A stretch of DNA of 42,824 nt from a virus. Under the pieces are notes generated by a model, which saw only the letters and a program-made list of their open reading frames with translations, was not told where the DNA came from and did no database searches. The position numbers and the translations under genes are program-made. Where the stretch lies: the IMG/VR virus record IMGVR_UViG_3300042896_000308, positions 1 through 42,824 of that record. One strand, given 5' to 3'. How positions within the stretch are numbered: position 1 is the stretch's first letter; each line of letters begins with the position of its first letter. This document shows, one piece after another, positions 20,085 to 26,804 of the stretch.

Positions 20085-20723
20085 ATGAGCGAACTAATTG
20101 GAATCCGCGAGGCTGGTAGACGCATTGGAGTGTCTGATACGGCAGTTCGCAAGGCCATCGCCGCAGGCCGTGTGAAGGTGGCGGGCCACACAGAGAAAAG
20201 CAACCGCCCATTGCTGGCTTGGCCTGACTGCGAGACAGACTGGAATGCCAACAGCGACGCCAGCAAGCGCACGCACATCGGCAGCCAAGGCAGTCCGAGG
20301 CGTGCGAAGTATGGGAAGCCGCCAGAGGACGACGTGAAAATTCACTTTGAACCCCAGGCGCACGGAGGCGCGCTCAAACGCAACGAGGCTGTGCCGGCGA
20401 ACATGGAGTTTGACGGCGAAGGCAATGTGGCAATTCATGACGCAATGACGCTGAATGAGGCCAAGACAGCAAAAGCGATCTACGACGCCAGGCTGGCACG
20501 GATAGATTATGAGGAGCAGCAGCGCATCCTGGTGAAAGCCGAGGAAGTGCGTTCGCAGGCATTCAAGCTGGCGCGCGGTGCACGCGACGAGCTGATGACA
20601 ATCGAAGATCGGCTGAGCCCGATACTTGCCAGCGAAACCGACCTGACCGCTGTGCGCTCGATCATCCGTGAAGAAATCCGACGCGTATGCGAGCGCATTT
20701 CTATGGGCGCCGACAAAGCATGA
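20085..20723 (+). CDS. terS: Terminase small subunit (Nu1-like)
   Basis: This 212-residue DNA-recognition subunit of the packaging motor opens with a winged-helix/HTH end, G-I-R-E-A-G-R-R-I-G-V-S-D-T-A-V-R-K-A-I-A-A-G-R-V (broken here, about residues 6-30), as in lambda Nu1. A charged linker and a helical oligomerisation/TerL-binding region (about 125-205) follow. It should bind cos-type sites, probably in the tract before the HNH gene. The stop overlaps the TerL ATG by four bases. The ATG sits six bases after a -10 box, so the transcript may be almost leaderless. Confidence 0.85.
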   Translation: MSELIGIREAGRRIGVSDTAVRKAIAAGRVKVAGHTEKSNRPLLAWPDCETDWNANSDASKRTHIGSQGSPRRAKYGKPPEDDVKIHFEPQAHGGALKRNEAVPANMEFDGEGNVAIHDAMTLNEAKTAKAIYDARLARIDYEEQQRILVKAEEVRSQAFKLARGARDELMTIEDRLSPILASETDLTAVRSIIREEIRRVCERISMGADKA

Positions 20724-22681
20724 CCAACCCTGCACCGTACACGGAGGGCTGGGCCTCTGGCTTCATGCCTGACCCGCTGCTGTTGGTCAGCGAATGGGCA
20801 GATAAGCATCGCAGGCTCGGAAGCAAGTCGGCGGCGGAGCCTGGAAACTGGCGCACCGACCGCGCGCCGTATGCGCGGGAGCCGATGGATAGCCTGTCGG
20901 TGACCGACCCGACCGAAATTGTTGTTTTGATGTGGGGAGCTCAGACGAGCAAGACCGAGACTGGAAACAACTGGATTGGCTACGTGGCGCACCATGCGCC
21001 GGGGCCGATGATGGCGGTGCAGCCGACGGTAGACATGGCGAAGCGGTTGAGCAAGCAGCGGCTGTCGGACATGATCGAACAAACGCCTGCGCTGCGGGAG
21101 CGGTTTGCGGAAAGTCGCAGCCGGGACAGTGGAAACACGCTGCTGAGCAAAGAGTTTCCGGGCGGCGTCCTGGTGCTGGCGGGAGCGAACAGCGCCAGCG
21201 GACTGCGCTCGATGCCTGCGCGGTATCTATTTCTAGACGAGGTGGACGCATACCCCCTGGACGTGGACGACGAGGGCGACCCGGTTTCGCTGGCGATTAA
21301 ACGAACGACGACATTCGGTCGCAGGCGCAAAGTGCTGATCACCAGCACGCCGACGATCAAAGACGTGTCGCGCATCGAGAAAGAATACGAGCGCAGCGAC
21401 AAGCGGCGGTATTTCGTGGCGTGCCCGCATTGCGGTCATCGACAGTGGCTGCGCTGGCGCGGGTATTCGGACGACCCAAACGACCCGCGCGCAAAAGAGT
21501 ATCGGCTGATCTGGCTGGACGAGGGAAAAACAGCAGCGGGTTACAAGTGCGGCGGGGATGGCTGCGGCGCCATCATGGAGGAGCACCACAAGACAAAGCT
21601 GCTGATGGGCGGACAGTGGCAGCCGACGGCGGTGGGCGACGCAAAGACGCGGGGTTATCAGTTGTCGTCGCTGTATTCGCCGTTGGGCTGGAAGTCGTGG
21701 GTGGACATTCTGGCGGAGTTTGAGGCGTGCGCGGGCGACCCGGCGCAGTTGAAGGTGTTTGTAAACACGATCTTGGCCGAGACCTGGGAAGATCAGAACA
21801 CGGTGCGCCTGGATGCTGCCGGACTGTCGAGCAGAGCTGGCGGGTATTCCATCGGAGAGGTGCCGAAAGGCGGCGTCGTGCTGTCGGCGGGAATTGACTT
21901 GCAGCGGCGCGGCGGAGGTTATGCGCAGATCGTGATTCGAGCCTGGGGCGAAGGCGACGAAAGCTGGCTGGTAGACCGCAAGATCATTTATGGCGACCAG
22001 TCGCAGCCAGATCTGTGGCGGGAGGTATTGGAGGCAGTCAATCAGGAATACCAGACGGCGAGTGGCGCGATGCTGAGGCCGTATGCTGCGGCGGTGGACT
22101 CGGGCGACGGCGAGACGACGCATTACGTGTATGCGTTCGCGCGGAATAACCGAGCGCGGCACGTCTTGGCGACAAAGGGGCAGAGCATCGCGGGCAAGGC
22201 GCTGCTGGGCAAGCCAACAAAGCAGGACATCAACATTCGGAAGCAGACGATCAAGCGCGGCGTCGATCTGTGGCCGGTGGGGAGTGATACGGGAAAAGCG
22301 ATGGTCTACGCGCGGCTGCGCCTGGGCGGCGATAGTGGGCCTGGCGTGATGCACTGGCCGCTGGGACTGGATGAGGAATACTGGAAGCAGCTCACGAGCG
22401 AACGGCAAGTCGTGAAGCTGGTAAACGGATTCCCCAAGCGAGTGTGGGTCAAAAAGGACAGCGACTACAACGAAGATTTGGACTGTGAAGTGCTGGCATT
22501 GGCAGCGCTGGAGTACGTCAAGACGCGCCACAACCGGTCAACGTTTTACGAGCAAATGACTGCCAGACTGGTGGCGCAGCCTGCTCATACCGTAGAATCT
22601 GCGGGAGACACCGGAAATCAGGAGCAGCCGTCGTCGGTTGTTGCTGGGCGTGTCAACCTCATGGGGTGGAAGCGGTCATGA
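20720..22681 (+). CDS. terL: Terminase large subunit (lambda GpA family)
   Basis: This 653-residue packaging ATPase and nuclease has an N-terminal ATPase with the Walker A-like G-A-Q-T-S-K-T-E (residues 73-80) and Walker B L-F-L-D-E-V-D (170-176). A cysteine cluster (C-P-H-C-G-H and C-G-G-D-G-C-G) lies near 235-285, as in GpA proteins. C-terminal nuclease residues lie in A-G-I-D-L-Q, V-D-S-G-D-G and N-E-D-L-D-C-E. The family usually works on cos ends, so virion DNA is probably linear with cohesive ends. ATGA overlap with terS fixes the start; the in-frame ATG at 20687 would lie inside terS. Confidence 0.93.
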   Translation: MTNPAPYTEGWASGFMPDPLLLVSEWADKHRRLGSKSAAEPGNWRTDRAPYAREPMDSLSVTDPTEIVVLMWGAQTSKTETGNNWIGYVAHHAPGPMMAVQPTVDMAKRLSKQRLSDMIEQTPALRERFAESRSRDSGNTLLSKEFPGGVLVLAGANSASGLRSMPARYLFLDEVDAYPLDVDDEGDPVSLAIKRTTTFGRRRKVLITSTPTIKDVSRIEKEYERSDKRRYFVACPHCGHRQWLRWRGYSDDPNDPRAKEYRLIWLDEGKTAAGYKCGGDGCGAIMEEHHKTKLLMGGQWQPTAVGDAKTRGYQLSSLYSPLGWKSWVDILAEFEACAGDPAQLKVFVNTILAETWEDQNTVRLDAAGLSSRAGGYSIGEVPKGGVVLSAGIDLQRRGGGYAQIVIRAWGEGDESWLVDRKIIYGDQSQPDLWREVLEAVNQEYQTASGAMLRPYAAAVDSGDGETTHYVYAFARNNRARHVLATKGQSIAGKALLGKPTKQDINIRKQTIKRGVDLWPVGSDTGKAMVYARLRLGGDSGPGVMHWPLGLDEEYWKQLTSERQVVKLVNGFPKRVWVKKDSDYNEDLDCEVLALAALEYVKTRHNRSTFYEQMTARLVAQPAHTVESAGDTGNQEQPSSVVAGRVNLMGWKRS

Positions 22682-22722
22682 TCAAGACAGACGCAGTGCA
22701 TCACATTTTGGGGCTCACATGA
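22678..22722 (+). CDS. 14-codon mini-cistron linking TerL and HTH gene
   Basis: ATG at 22678 overlaps the TerL stop (ATGA) and its TGA (22720-22722) overlaps the next ATG in the same way. It reads M-I-K-T-D-A-V-H-H-I-L-G-L-T. Ribosomes finishing TerL could restart here and be carried across a 37-base gap to the next gene. The peptide itself probably has no role. Confidence 0.35.
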   Translation: MIKTDAVHHILGLT

Positions 22723-23015
22723 ACCGCCCCGACTACGCCGCCGACATCGCGCAAATGGCCGCCGATATGCTGGTGCTCAACCCCGGCGTGGCGGCACGCT
22801 TTGAGGCCGAGTTACGCCAGCGCTACGGCGGCGAGGTGTTGCGCATTGCGCCGGTGGCGCCGGTGACCAGCGCCAGCGTGGACGCGGCCCTGCGCGCGCG
22901 CAAGCCGGTGGCTACGATTGCCGCCGATAATGGGGTGCACCGAAGCACCATCTACCGCCTACTCAGGCGCAAAAAGTCGCGCGACGCAGAACACTGCGAC
23001 AGCGACGCCCGCTAG
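22719..23015 (+). CDS. Helix-turn-helix protein between terL and gpW
   Basis: This 98-residue protein has a helical N terminus (D-I-A-Q-M-A-A-D-M-L) followed by a recombinase/Hin-type helix-turn-helix near the end. That element reads R-K-P-V-A-T-I-A-A-D-N-G-V-H-R-S-T-I-Y-R followed by L-L-R-R-K-K (residues about 64-89). It is unusual for a DNA-binding protein to sit inside the head operon at this position. It may regulate late genes or assist packaging. The ATG at 22719 is preferred; an upstream start would overlap TerL. Confidence 0.65.
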   Translation: MNRPDYAADIAQMAADMLVLNPGVAARFEAELRQRYGGEVLRIAPVAPVTSASVDAALRARKPVATIAADNGVHRSTIYRLLRRKKSRDAEHCDSDAR

Positions 23016-23018
23016 AAT
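23013..23018 (+). promoter_or_regulatory. -10 box before gpW-like gene
   Basis: TAGAAT overlaps the HTH gene stop (TAG) and ends nine bases before the ATG at 23028. GAGGA (23020-23024) is also present, so both leaderless and normal initiation are possible. Confidence 0.4.
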
Positions 23019-23027
23019 CGAGGAACT

Positions 23028-23255
23028 ATGGCCGGAATCACACTCGCACAGGCGCAAGCCCAACTAGACGCCTACCTGGCGGCGGAGACTGCTGTCCTAA
23101 TGGGGCAGAGCTACGAAATCGCAGGCCGCTCGCTCAAGCGCGCCGACCTGGCAAGCATTCAAAGCGGCATCACGCTGTGGAACGAGCGGGTGAAACAACT
23201 CAACGCCCGCGCCACTGGCGTGCGCCGTGCAATCTCACCCCGTGTGAACTTCTAA
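23028..23255 (+). CDS. gpW-like head-tail joining protein (DUF6148-like)
   Basis: This 75-residue protein has the pattern I-T-L-A-Q-A-Q-A-Q-L-D-A-Y-L-A-A-E, then S-Y-E-I-A-G-R-S-L-K-R-A-D-L, the usual landmarks of gpW/DUF6148 connector proteins. In lambda gpW plugs the filled head and readies it for the tail. Position directly before the portal gene, as in lambda, supports this. Length agrees with the family (about 65-80). It may be separately transcribed from the TAGAAT just upstream. Confidence 0.85.
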   Translation: MAGITLAQAQAQLDAYLAAETAVLMGQSYEIAGRSLKRADLASIQSGITLWNERVKQLNARATGVRRAISPRVNF

Positions 23256-23258
23256 ACC

Positions 23259-24941
23259 ATGAAAAAAGCCCCAACCCAAAACGCGATTGACCGCGCTATT
23301 GCCGCGCTTGCCCCACAGTGGGCACTCAAGCGGCACCAGGCGCGCACGGTGATGGCCATGACCGGCGGATACACCGGGGCGGGCTACAAAGAGAACCTGG
23401 CCTACTGGCAGCCCGGCGTGGGCGATAGCGACACGGACGCCATACGCGACCTGCGCGAACTACGCGCCCGCAGCCGTGACCTGGTGCGCAACAGCCCCAT
23501 CGCGGGCGGCGCCATTGAAACGCAGGTGACGCACGTGGTGGGCACCGGCCTGTCGCTGCAGTCCCGCATCGACACCGCCACCCTGGGCCTGGACGACGAA
23601 GACGCCAGCGAATGGCAGGCCAAGACGCAGCGCCTGTTCGGCATGTGGGCGGGCAACGAATTTGCCGACGCCCAAGGGCAGCTCAATTTTTATGAACTGC
23701 AGGACTTAGCGTTCCGCAGCCGCTTGGAATCCGGCGACAGCTTCGTGGTCCTCGCGGGCGTCAAGCGCGACGCCTGGCCCTTCCGGCTGGCGCTGCAAGT
23801 CATCGAGGCTGACCGCATTTGTAACCCGCGCTTTGTTGCCGATACTGACACGCTGACGGCGGGCATCGAAAAGAACGAGGGCGGCGCGCCCATCGCGGTG
23901 CATATCGCCAACCGCCACCCAGGCCGTGGCCTGGCTAGTAAAGACCTCGCCTGGACGCGCGTCGATGTGCGGGGCAAGTCCGGGCGCCGCAACGTCATAC
24001 ACCTGATGCGCAAGCTACGCCCAGGCCAGACCCGTGGCATCCCCGAGCTGGCGCCCATCATCGAGACGTTGAAGCAGCTCACGCGCTACAGCGGCGCCGA
24101 GGTGGATGCCGCTGTCAACAGCGCGTCCATGGCTTTGTTCGCAAAAATGGACCCCGAGGCGTTTACCGACCTGTTCGACGACGAAGGCCAAAAGGCATAC
24201 CTGGACAACGCCAAGCGCTGGGACGGTACCGTGCGAAGTGGCACGGTCGTTAACCTGCTGCCCGGCGAGGAAATTGAAAGCCCGGTGCAGAACCGCCCGA
24301 ACCCGAACTTTGACCCGTTCGTGTCCGCCGTCATGCGCCAGATCGGCATCGGCCTGAACATCCCCTACGAGGTACTGACCAAGCACTTCCAAAGCAGCTA
24401 CAGCGCCGCGCGCGCCGCCCTGCTGGACGCCTGGCGCACCTTCCGCATCCGCCGTGAGTGGCTGTCGTCCAAGCTGTGCCAGCCCGTCTACGAGGAATGG
24501 CTGGCCGACGCCGTGGCCAATGGCCTGGTGGATGCCCCCGGATTCTTTGCCGACCCCATGGTGCGCAACGCCTGGTGCGGTGCCAAGTGGAACGGCGACG
24601 GCCCCGGCAGCATCGACCCGGAAAAGGAAGCCAAGGCAGCGCGCGAGCGCATGGACATCGGCCTGACTACCCTGGCTGAGGAAGTCGTGGCCTACGACGG
24701 CGGCGACTGGGAAACCAAGCACCGCCAGCAAGTCGAGGAGCGCGAGGCGCGCGAGGAGGGCGGCCTGGTCGCCCCCGTCAACATGCAGCCCGGCAGCCCC
24801 GGTGGCTTCGGTGCGGCCCCCGCCGGTCGCCCCGGCACGCCGCCCGACAACAACGAAAACGAAAGCGAAGATGCCGAAACTGATAGCCAAGAAGCTGCAG
24901 TAAGTGGCCTGCGCAACGCCCGGAAAACGGGCAACGATTGA
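23259..24941 (+). CDS. Portal protein (lambda gpB family)
   Basis: This 560-residue portal forms the dodecameric ring at one capsid vertex through which DNA enters and leaves. Family signs include G-Y-T-G-A-G-Y-K near residue 31, R-A-R-S-R-D-L-V-R-N-S-P-I-A-G-G-A-I near 69-86, and I-E-A-D-R-I-C-N-P. Later it has G-Q-T-R-G-I-P-E-L-A-P and I-G-L-N-I-P-Y-E-V-L-T-K-H-F. The C terminus (about 500-560) is acidic and disordered, rich in G/P and then N-E-N-E-S-E-D-A-E-T-D. Length and position match lambda gpB. Three unrelated genes separate it from the protease, against the lambda order. Confidence 0.93.
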   Translation: MKKAPTQNAIDRAIAALAPQWALKRHQARTVMAMTGGYTGAGYKENLAYWQPGVGDSDTDAIRDLRELRARSRDLVRNSPIAGGAIETQVTHVVGTGLSLQSRIDTATLGLDDEDASEWQAKTQRLFGMWAGNEFADAQGQLNFYELQDLAFRSRLESGDSFVVLAGVKRDAWPFRLALQVIEADRICNPRFVADTDTLTAGIEKNEGGAPIAVHIANRHPGRGLASKDLAWTRVDVRGKSGRRNVIHLMRKLRPGQTRGIPELAPIIETLKQLTRYSGAEVDAAVNSASMALFAKMDPEAFTDLFDDEGQKAYLDNAKRWDGTVRSGTVVNLLPGEEIESPVQNRPNPNFDPFVSAVMRQIGIGLNIPYEVLTKHFQSSYSAARAALLDAWRTFRIRREWLSSKLCQPVYEEWLADAVANGLVDAPGFFADPMVRNAWCGAKWNGDGPGSIDPEKEAKAARERMDIGLTTLAEEVVAYDGGDWETKHRQQVEEREAREEGGLVAPVNMQPGSPGGFGAAPAGRPGTPPDNNENESEDAETDSQEAAVSGLRNARKTGND

Positions 24942-24957
24942 TTTTTAGGAGAAAATT

Positions 24958-25218
24958 ATGGCAACACCTCTGAGTAACGTAGAGAACACAAGCACACCGG
25001 CTGTTTATGCCGGTGCGGTGACCACCAGCGACAGCACGAACTTGTCGAGCATTGCACGCGCGCTATACATCGGTACCGGCGGCGATGTGGTTGCCTTGAT
25101 GCCTGATGATTCGGAAGTGACGTTTAAAAATGCACAGTCCGGGCAAATCCTGCCGGTGCGAGTAAAGCGGGTTAACGCAACAAACACGACAGCATCGAAC
25201 ATCGTTGCGCTGTATTAA
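24958..25218 (+). CDS. Head spike base protein (Rcc01079-like)
   Basis: This 86-residue, all-beta-type protein has the pattern A-V-T-T-S-D-S-T-N-L-S-S-I-A-R-A-L-Y-I-G-T (in part), then Q-I-L-P-V-R-V-K-R-V-N-A-T-N-T-T-A and I-V-A-L-Y. This matches the spike base family named after Rcc01079 of the Rhodobacter gene transfer agent. There it anchors head spikes to the capsid. A strong AGGAG site precedes the ATG. The next gene is a head-spike-fibre-like protein, the same pairing as in the gene transfer agent. Assignment is from remembered motifs. Confidence 0.72.
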   Translation: MATPLSNVENTSTPAVYAGAVTTSDSTNLSSIARALYIGTGGDVVALMPDDSEVTFKNAQSGQILPVRVKRVNATNTTASNIVALY

Positions 25219-25221
25219 GCC

Positions 25222-26463
25222 ATGCAGCTTTCTAGCATTTCTCTTGCGGTAGCGCGGCTTGGAACGGCAAGCCCGTTTTCCAATGCATCCTTAAACCTTG
25301 ATTTCACGCGCCCAGATCAAACCCTCGACCCCCGCATCACTTTCACAAGGGCTTCAAGTGCCACACGCACCAACAGTGCAGGTTTTATTGAATCAGTGGC
25401 GGACAATGGCCCTCGCTTCGACTACGACCTTGTGACAAAGGCTCCGAAGGGACTGCTGATTGAGGAACAGAGGACTAATCTGCTGACGTACTCTGAGCAG
25501 TTTGATGATGCTGCTTGGGCAAAAGTAGCAGCCGGAACGGGGAGTGTCCCAGTAGTTACGCCTAACACAGCGGTTGCGCCCAATGGCACTCTAACCGCAG
25601 ACCGCATTGTTTTTGACAAAGGTGCTGGCACAACCGCGACGGACCAATGCAGCATCAGTAACGGATCACCGACCACGGTAACTGGTCAGCCGACCTCTGC
25701 GTTTATCTGGCTTAAATCAGCTACATCTAATAGTTACCTGATGCAGCTAAATTTTAATGGTCAGATTTCTGAAGGTGCTGCATTCCCAACTTTAATTACC
25801 GTTACCCCAACATGGAATAAGTTTGAAATACGCATAGCCAGCGCAATTGACGCAAATCGTGTGTTGTACTTGCGACTGCGGGGAGCGCAAGGCACATCTG
25901 ACTACGCTGATGTCCATGTATGGGGTTCGCAGCAAGAAAACGCAGCATTCCCCACCAGCTACATCCCCACAGTAGCCAGCCAAGTAACACGTGCTGCTGA
26001 TACGGCATTAATAGCAGGAACTAATTTTAGTAGTTGGTACAACCAGAGTGAGGGGACACTTTTTTCCAAGTACGATTGCCTCGGTGATTCAGCATTTGAT
26101 TACACATTTTCAATGTCAGATGGGACATCAAGCAACCTTATTGCAACCGGGATATCTAGCACCCAAAGAAACAGGGGTATCGTAGTTGCTGGGGGTATTA
26201 ATTCTGCTGTTCTAACCGGCGGCGGCACCGGTATCGCTGGTGTTTTGTACGCGGAAGCACTGGCATACAAATTAAATGACTTCGCACTTGCAGGTGATGG
26301 AGTTCTAAGAGCAAGCGATTCTTTAGGAGATATCCCTGTTGTTAATCAGGCCAGTCTTAGTTCTTCTTATGGTGTCGTAAATCAATTTAACGGCCACATC
26401 CAGAAAATAGCCTACTTCCCCCGCCGCCTCTTCAATTCTGAACTACAAAGCATTACAGCATGA
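25222..26463 (+). CDS. Head spike fibre-like protein (capsule/surface binding)
   Basis: This 413-residue protein has the N-terminal head-spike-fibre landmarks D-F-T-R-P, F-T-R-A-S-S-A-T-R-T-N-S-A-G, L-L-I-E-E-Q-R-T-N-L-L (residues about 76-86) and F-D-D-A-A-W. A carbohydrate-binding-type beta domain follows (about 95-250, closing with S-Y-I-P-T). The rest is unlike known parts. In gene transfer agents such spikes bind the cell capsule and aid adsorption. The DNA is clearly less GC-rich than adjacent head genes, as often seen for receptor-binding proteins acquired by exchange. It starts three bases after the base-protein stop. Confidence 0.75.
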   Translation: MQLSSISLAVARLGTASPFSNASLNLDFTRPDQTLDPRITFTRASSATRTNSAGFIESVADNGPRFDYDLVTKAPKGLLIEEQRTNLLTYSEQFDDAAWAKVAAGTGSVPVVTPNTAVAPNGTLTADRIVFDKGAGTTATDQCSISNGSPTTVTGQPTSAFIWLKSATSNSYLMQLNFNGQISEGAAFPTLITVTPTWNKFEIRIASAIDANRVLYLRLRGAQGTSDYADVHVWGSQQENAAFPTSYIPTVASQVTRAADTALIAGTNFSSWYNQSEGTLFSKYDCLGDSAFDYTFSMSDGTSSNLIATGISSTQRNRGIVVAGGINSAVLTGGGTGIAGVLYAEALAYKLNDFALAGDGVLRASDSLGDIPVVNQASLSSSYGVVNQFNGHIQKIAYFPRRLFNSELQSITA

Positions 26464-26732
26464 CCGAAGAACTCATCACGCCCGAGGCCCCGCAGTGGGG
26501 CGACCTCTGCCTTCGTTTTGCTGATAAGGACGAAGCCACCGCCGTACTGGAGGGCTACGATGGCAACATCGACACCATCGGCATCATCTACAAGCCCACG
26601 GGCAGGCTGCTGGAGGAATCCCCTGAAATGGCCCCACTGACGGGCTGGCACGTAAACGTGCGCGGGGCGCTTCTGGAAAAGTTGCTGCTGTATGCGGTGC
26701 AGGTGGACACGCCGTTTAGGGTTTGGGCCTAG
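26460..26732 (+). CDS. Small protein of the spike cassette, unknown function
   Basis: This 90-residue acidic protein has P-Q-W-G-D-L-C-L-R-F near residue 11, I-D-T-I-G-I-I-Y-K-P-T-G-R-L-L near 35, and G-W-H-V-N-V-R-G-A-L. Small proteins with this W-H-V-N motif often follow fibre or spike genes in phages, which suggests a chaperone or accessory role for the spike. It overlaps the spike stop by four bases. The gene ends before a 72-bp gap with a hairpin and a promoter-like element, so the cassette has a clear boundary. Confidence 0.68.
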   Translation: MTEELITPEAPQWGDLCLRFADKDEATAVLEGYDGNIDTIGIIYKPTGRLLEESPEMAPLTGWHVNVRGALLEKLLLYAVQVDTPFRVWA

Positions 26733-26753
26733 ATTTCTAAGGCCCGCACGAAA

Positions 26754-26797
26754 GTCGCACCTACCCAGGGAAGTGCGACAGCGCGTGCTGATAAACT
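26754..26797 (+). promoter_or_regulatory. Hairpin/operator and -10 box before protease gene
   Basis: GTCGCAC (26754-26760) and GTGCGAC (26773-26779) form a perfect 7-bp inverted repeat with a 12-base loop. TAAACT (26792-26797) ends seven bases before the ATG at 26805, or GATAAA two bases earlier may serve as -10. This gap may restart transcription after the spike cassette. There is no T tract, so it is more likely an operator or mRNA structure than a terminator. Confidence 0.45.
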
Positions 26798-26804
26798 CCA
26801 CCAT

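Noticed and set aside
21233-22531. Minus-strand open frame (432 codons) opposite terL
   Set aside because: Lies wholly within the terminase gene, which has Walker and nuclease motifs; composition (R, H, Q and V rich) is typical of an antisense shadow.
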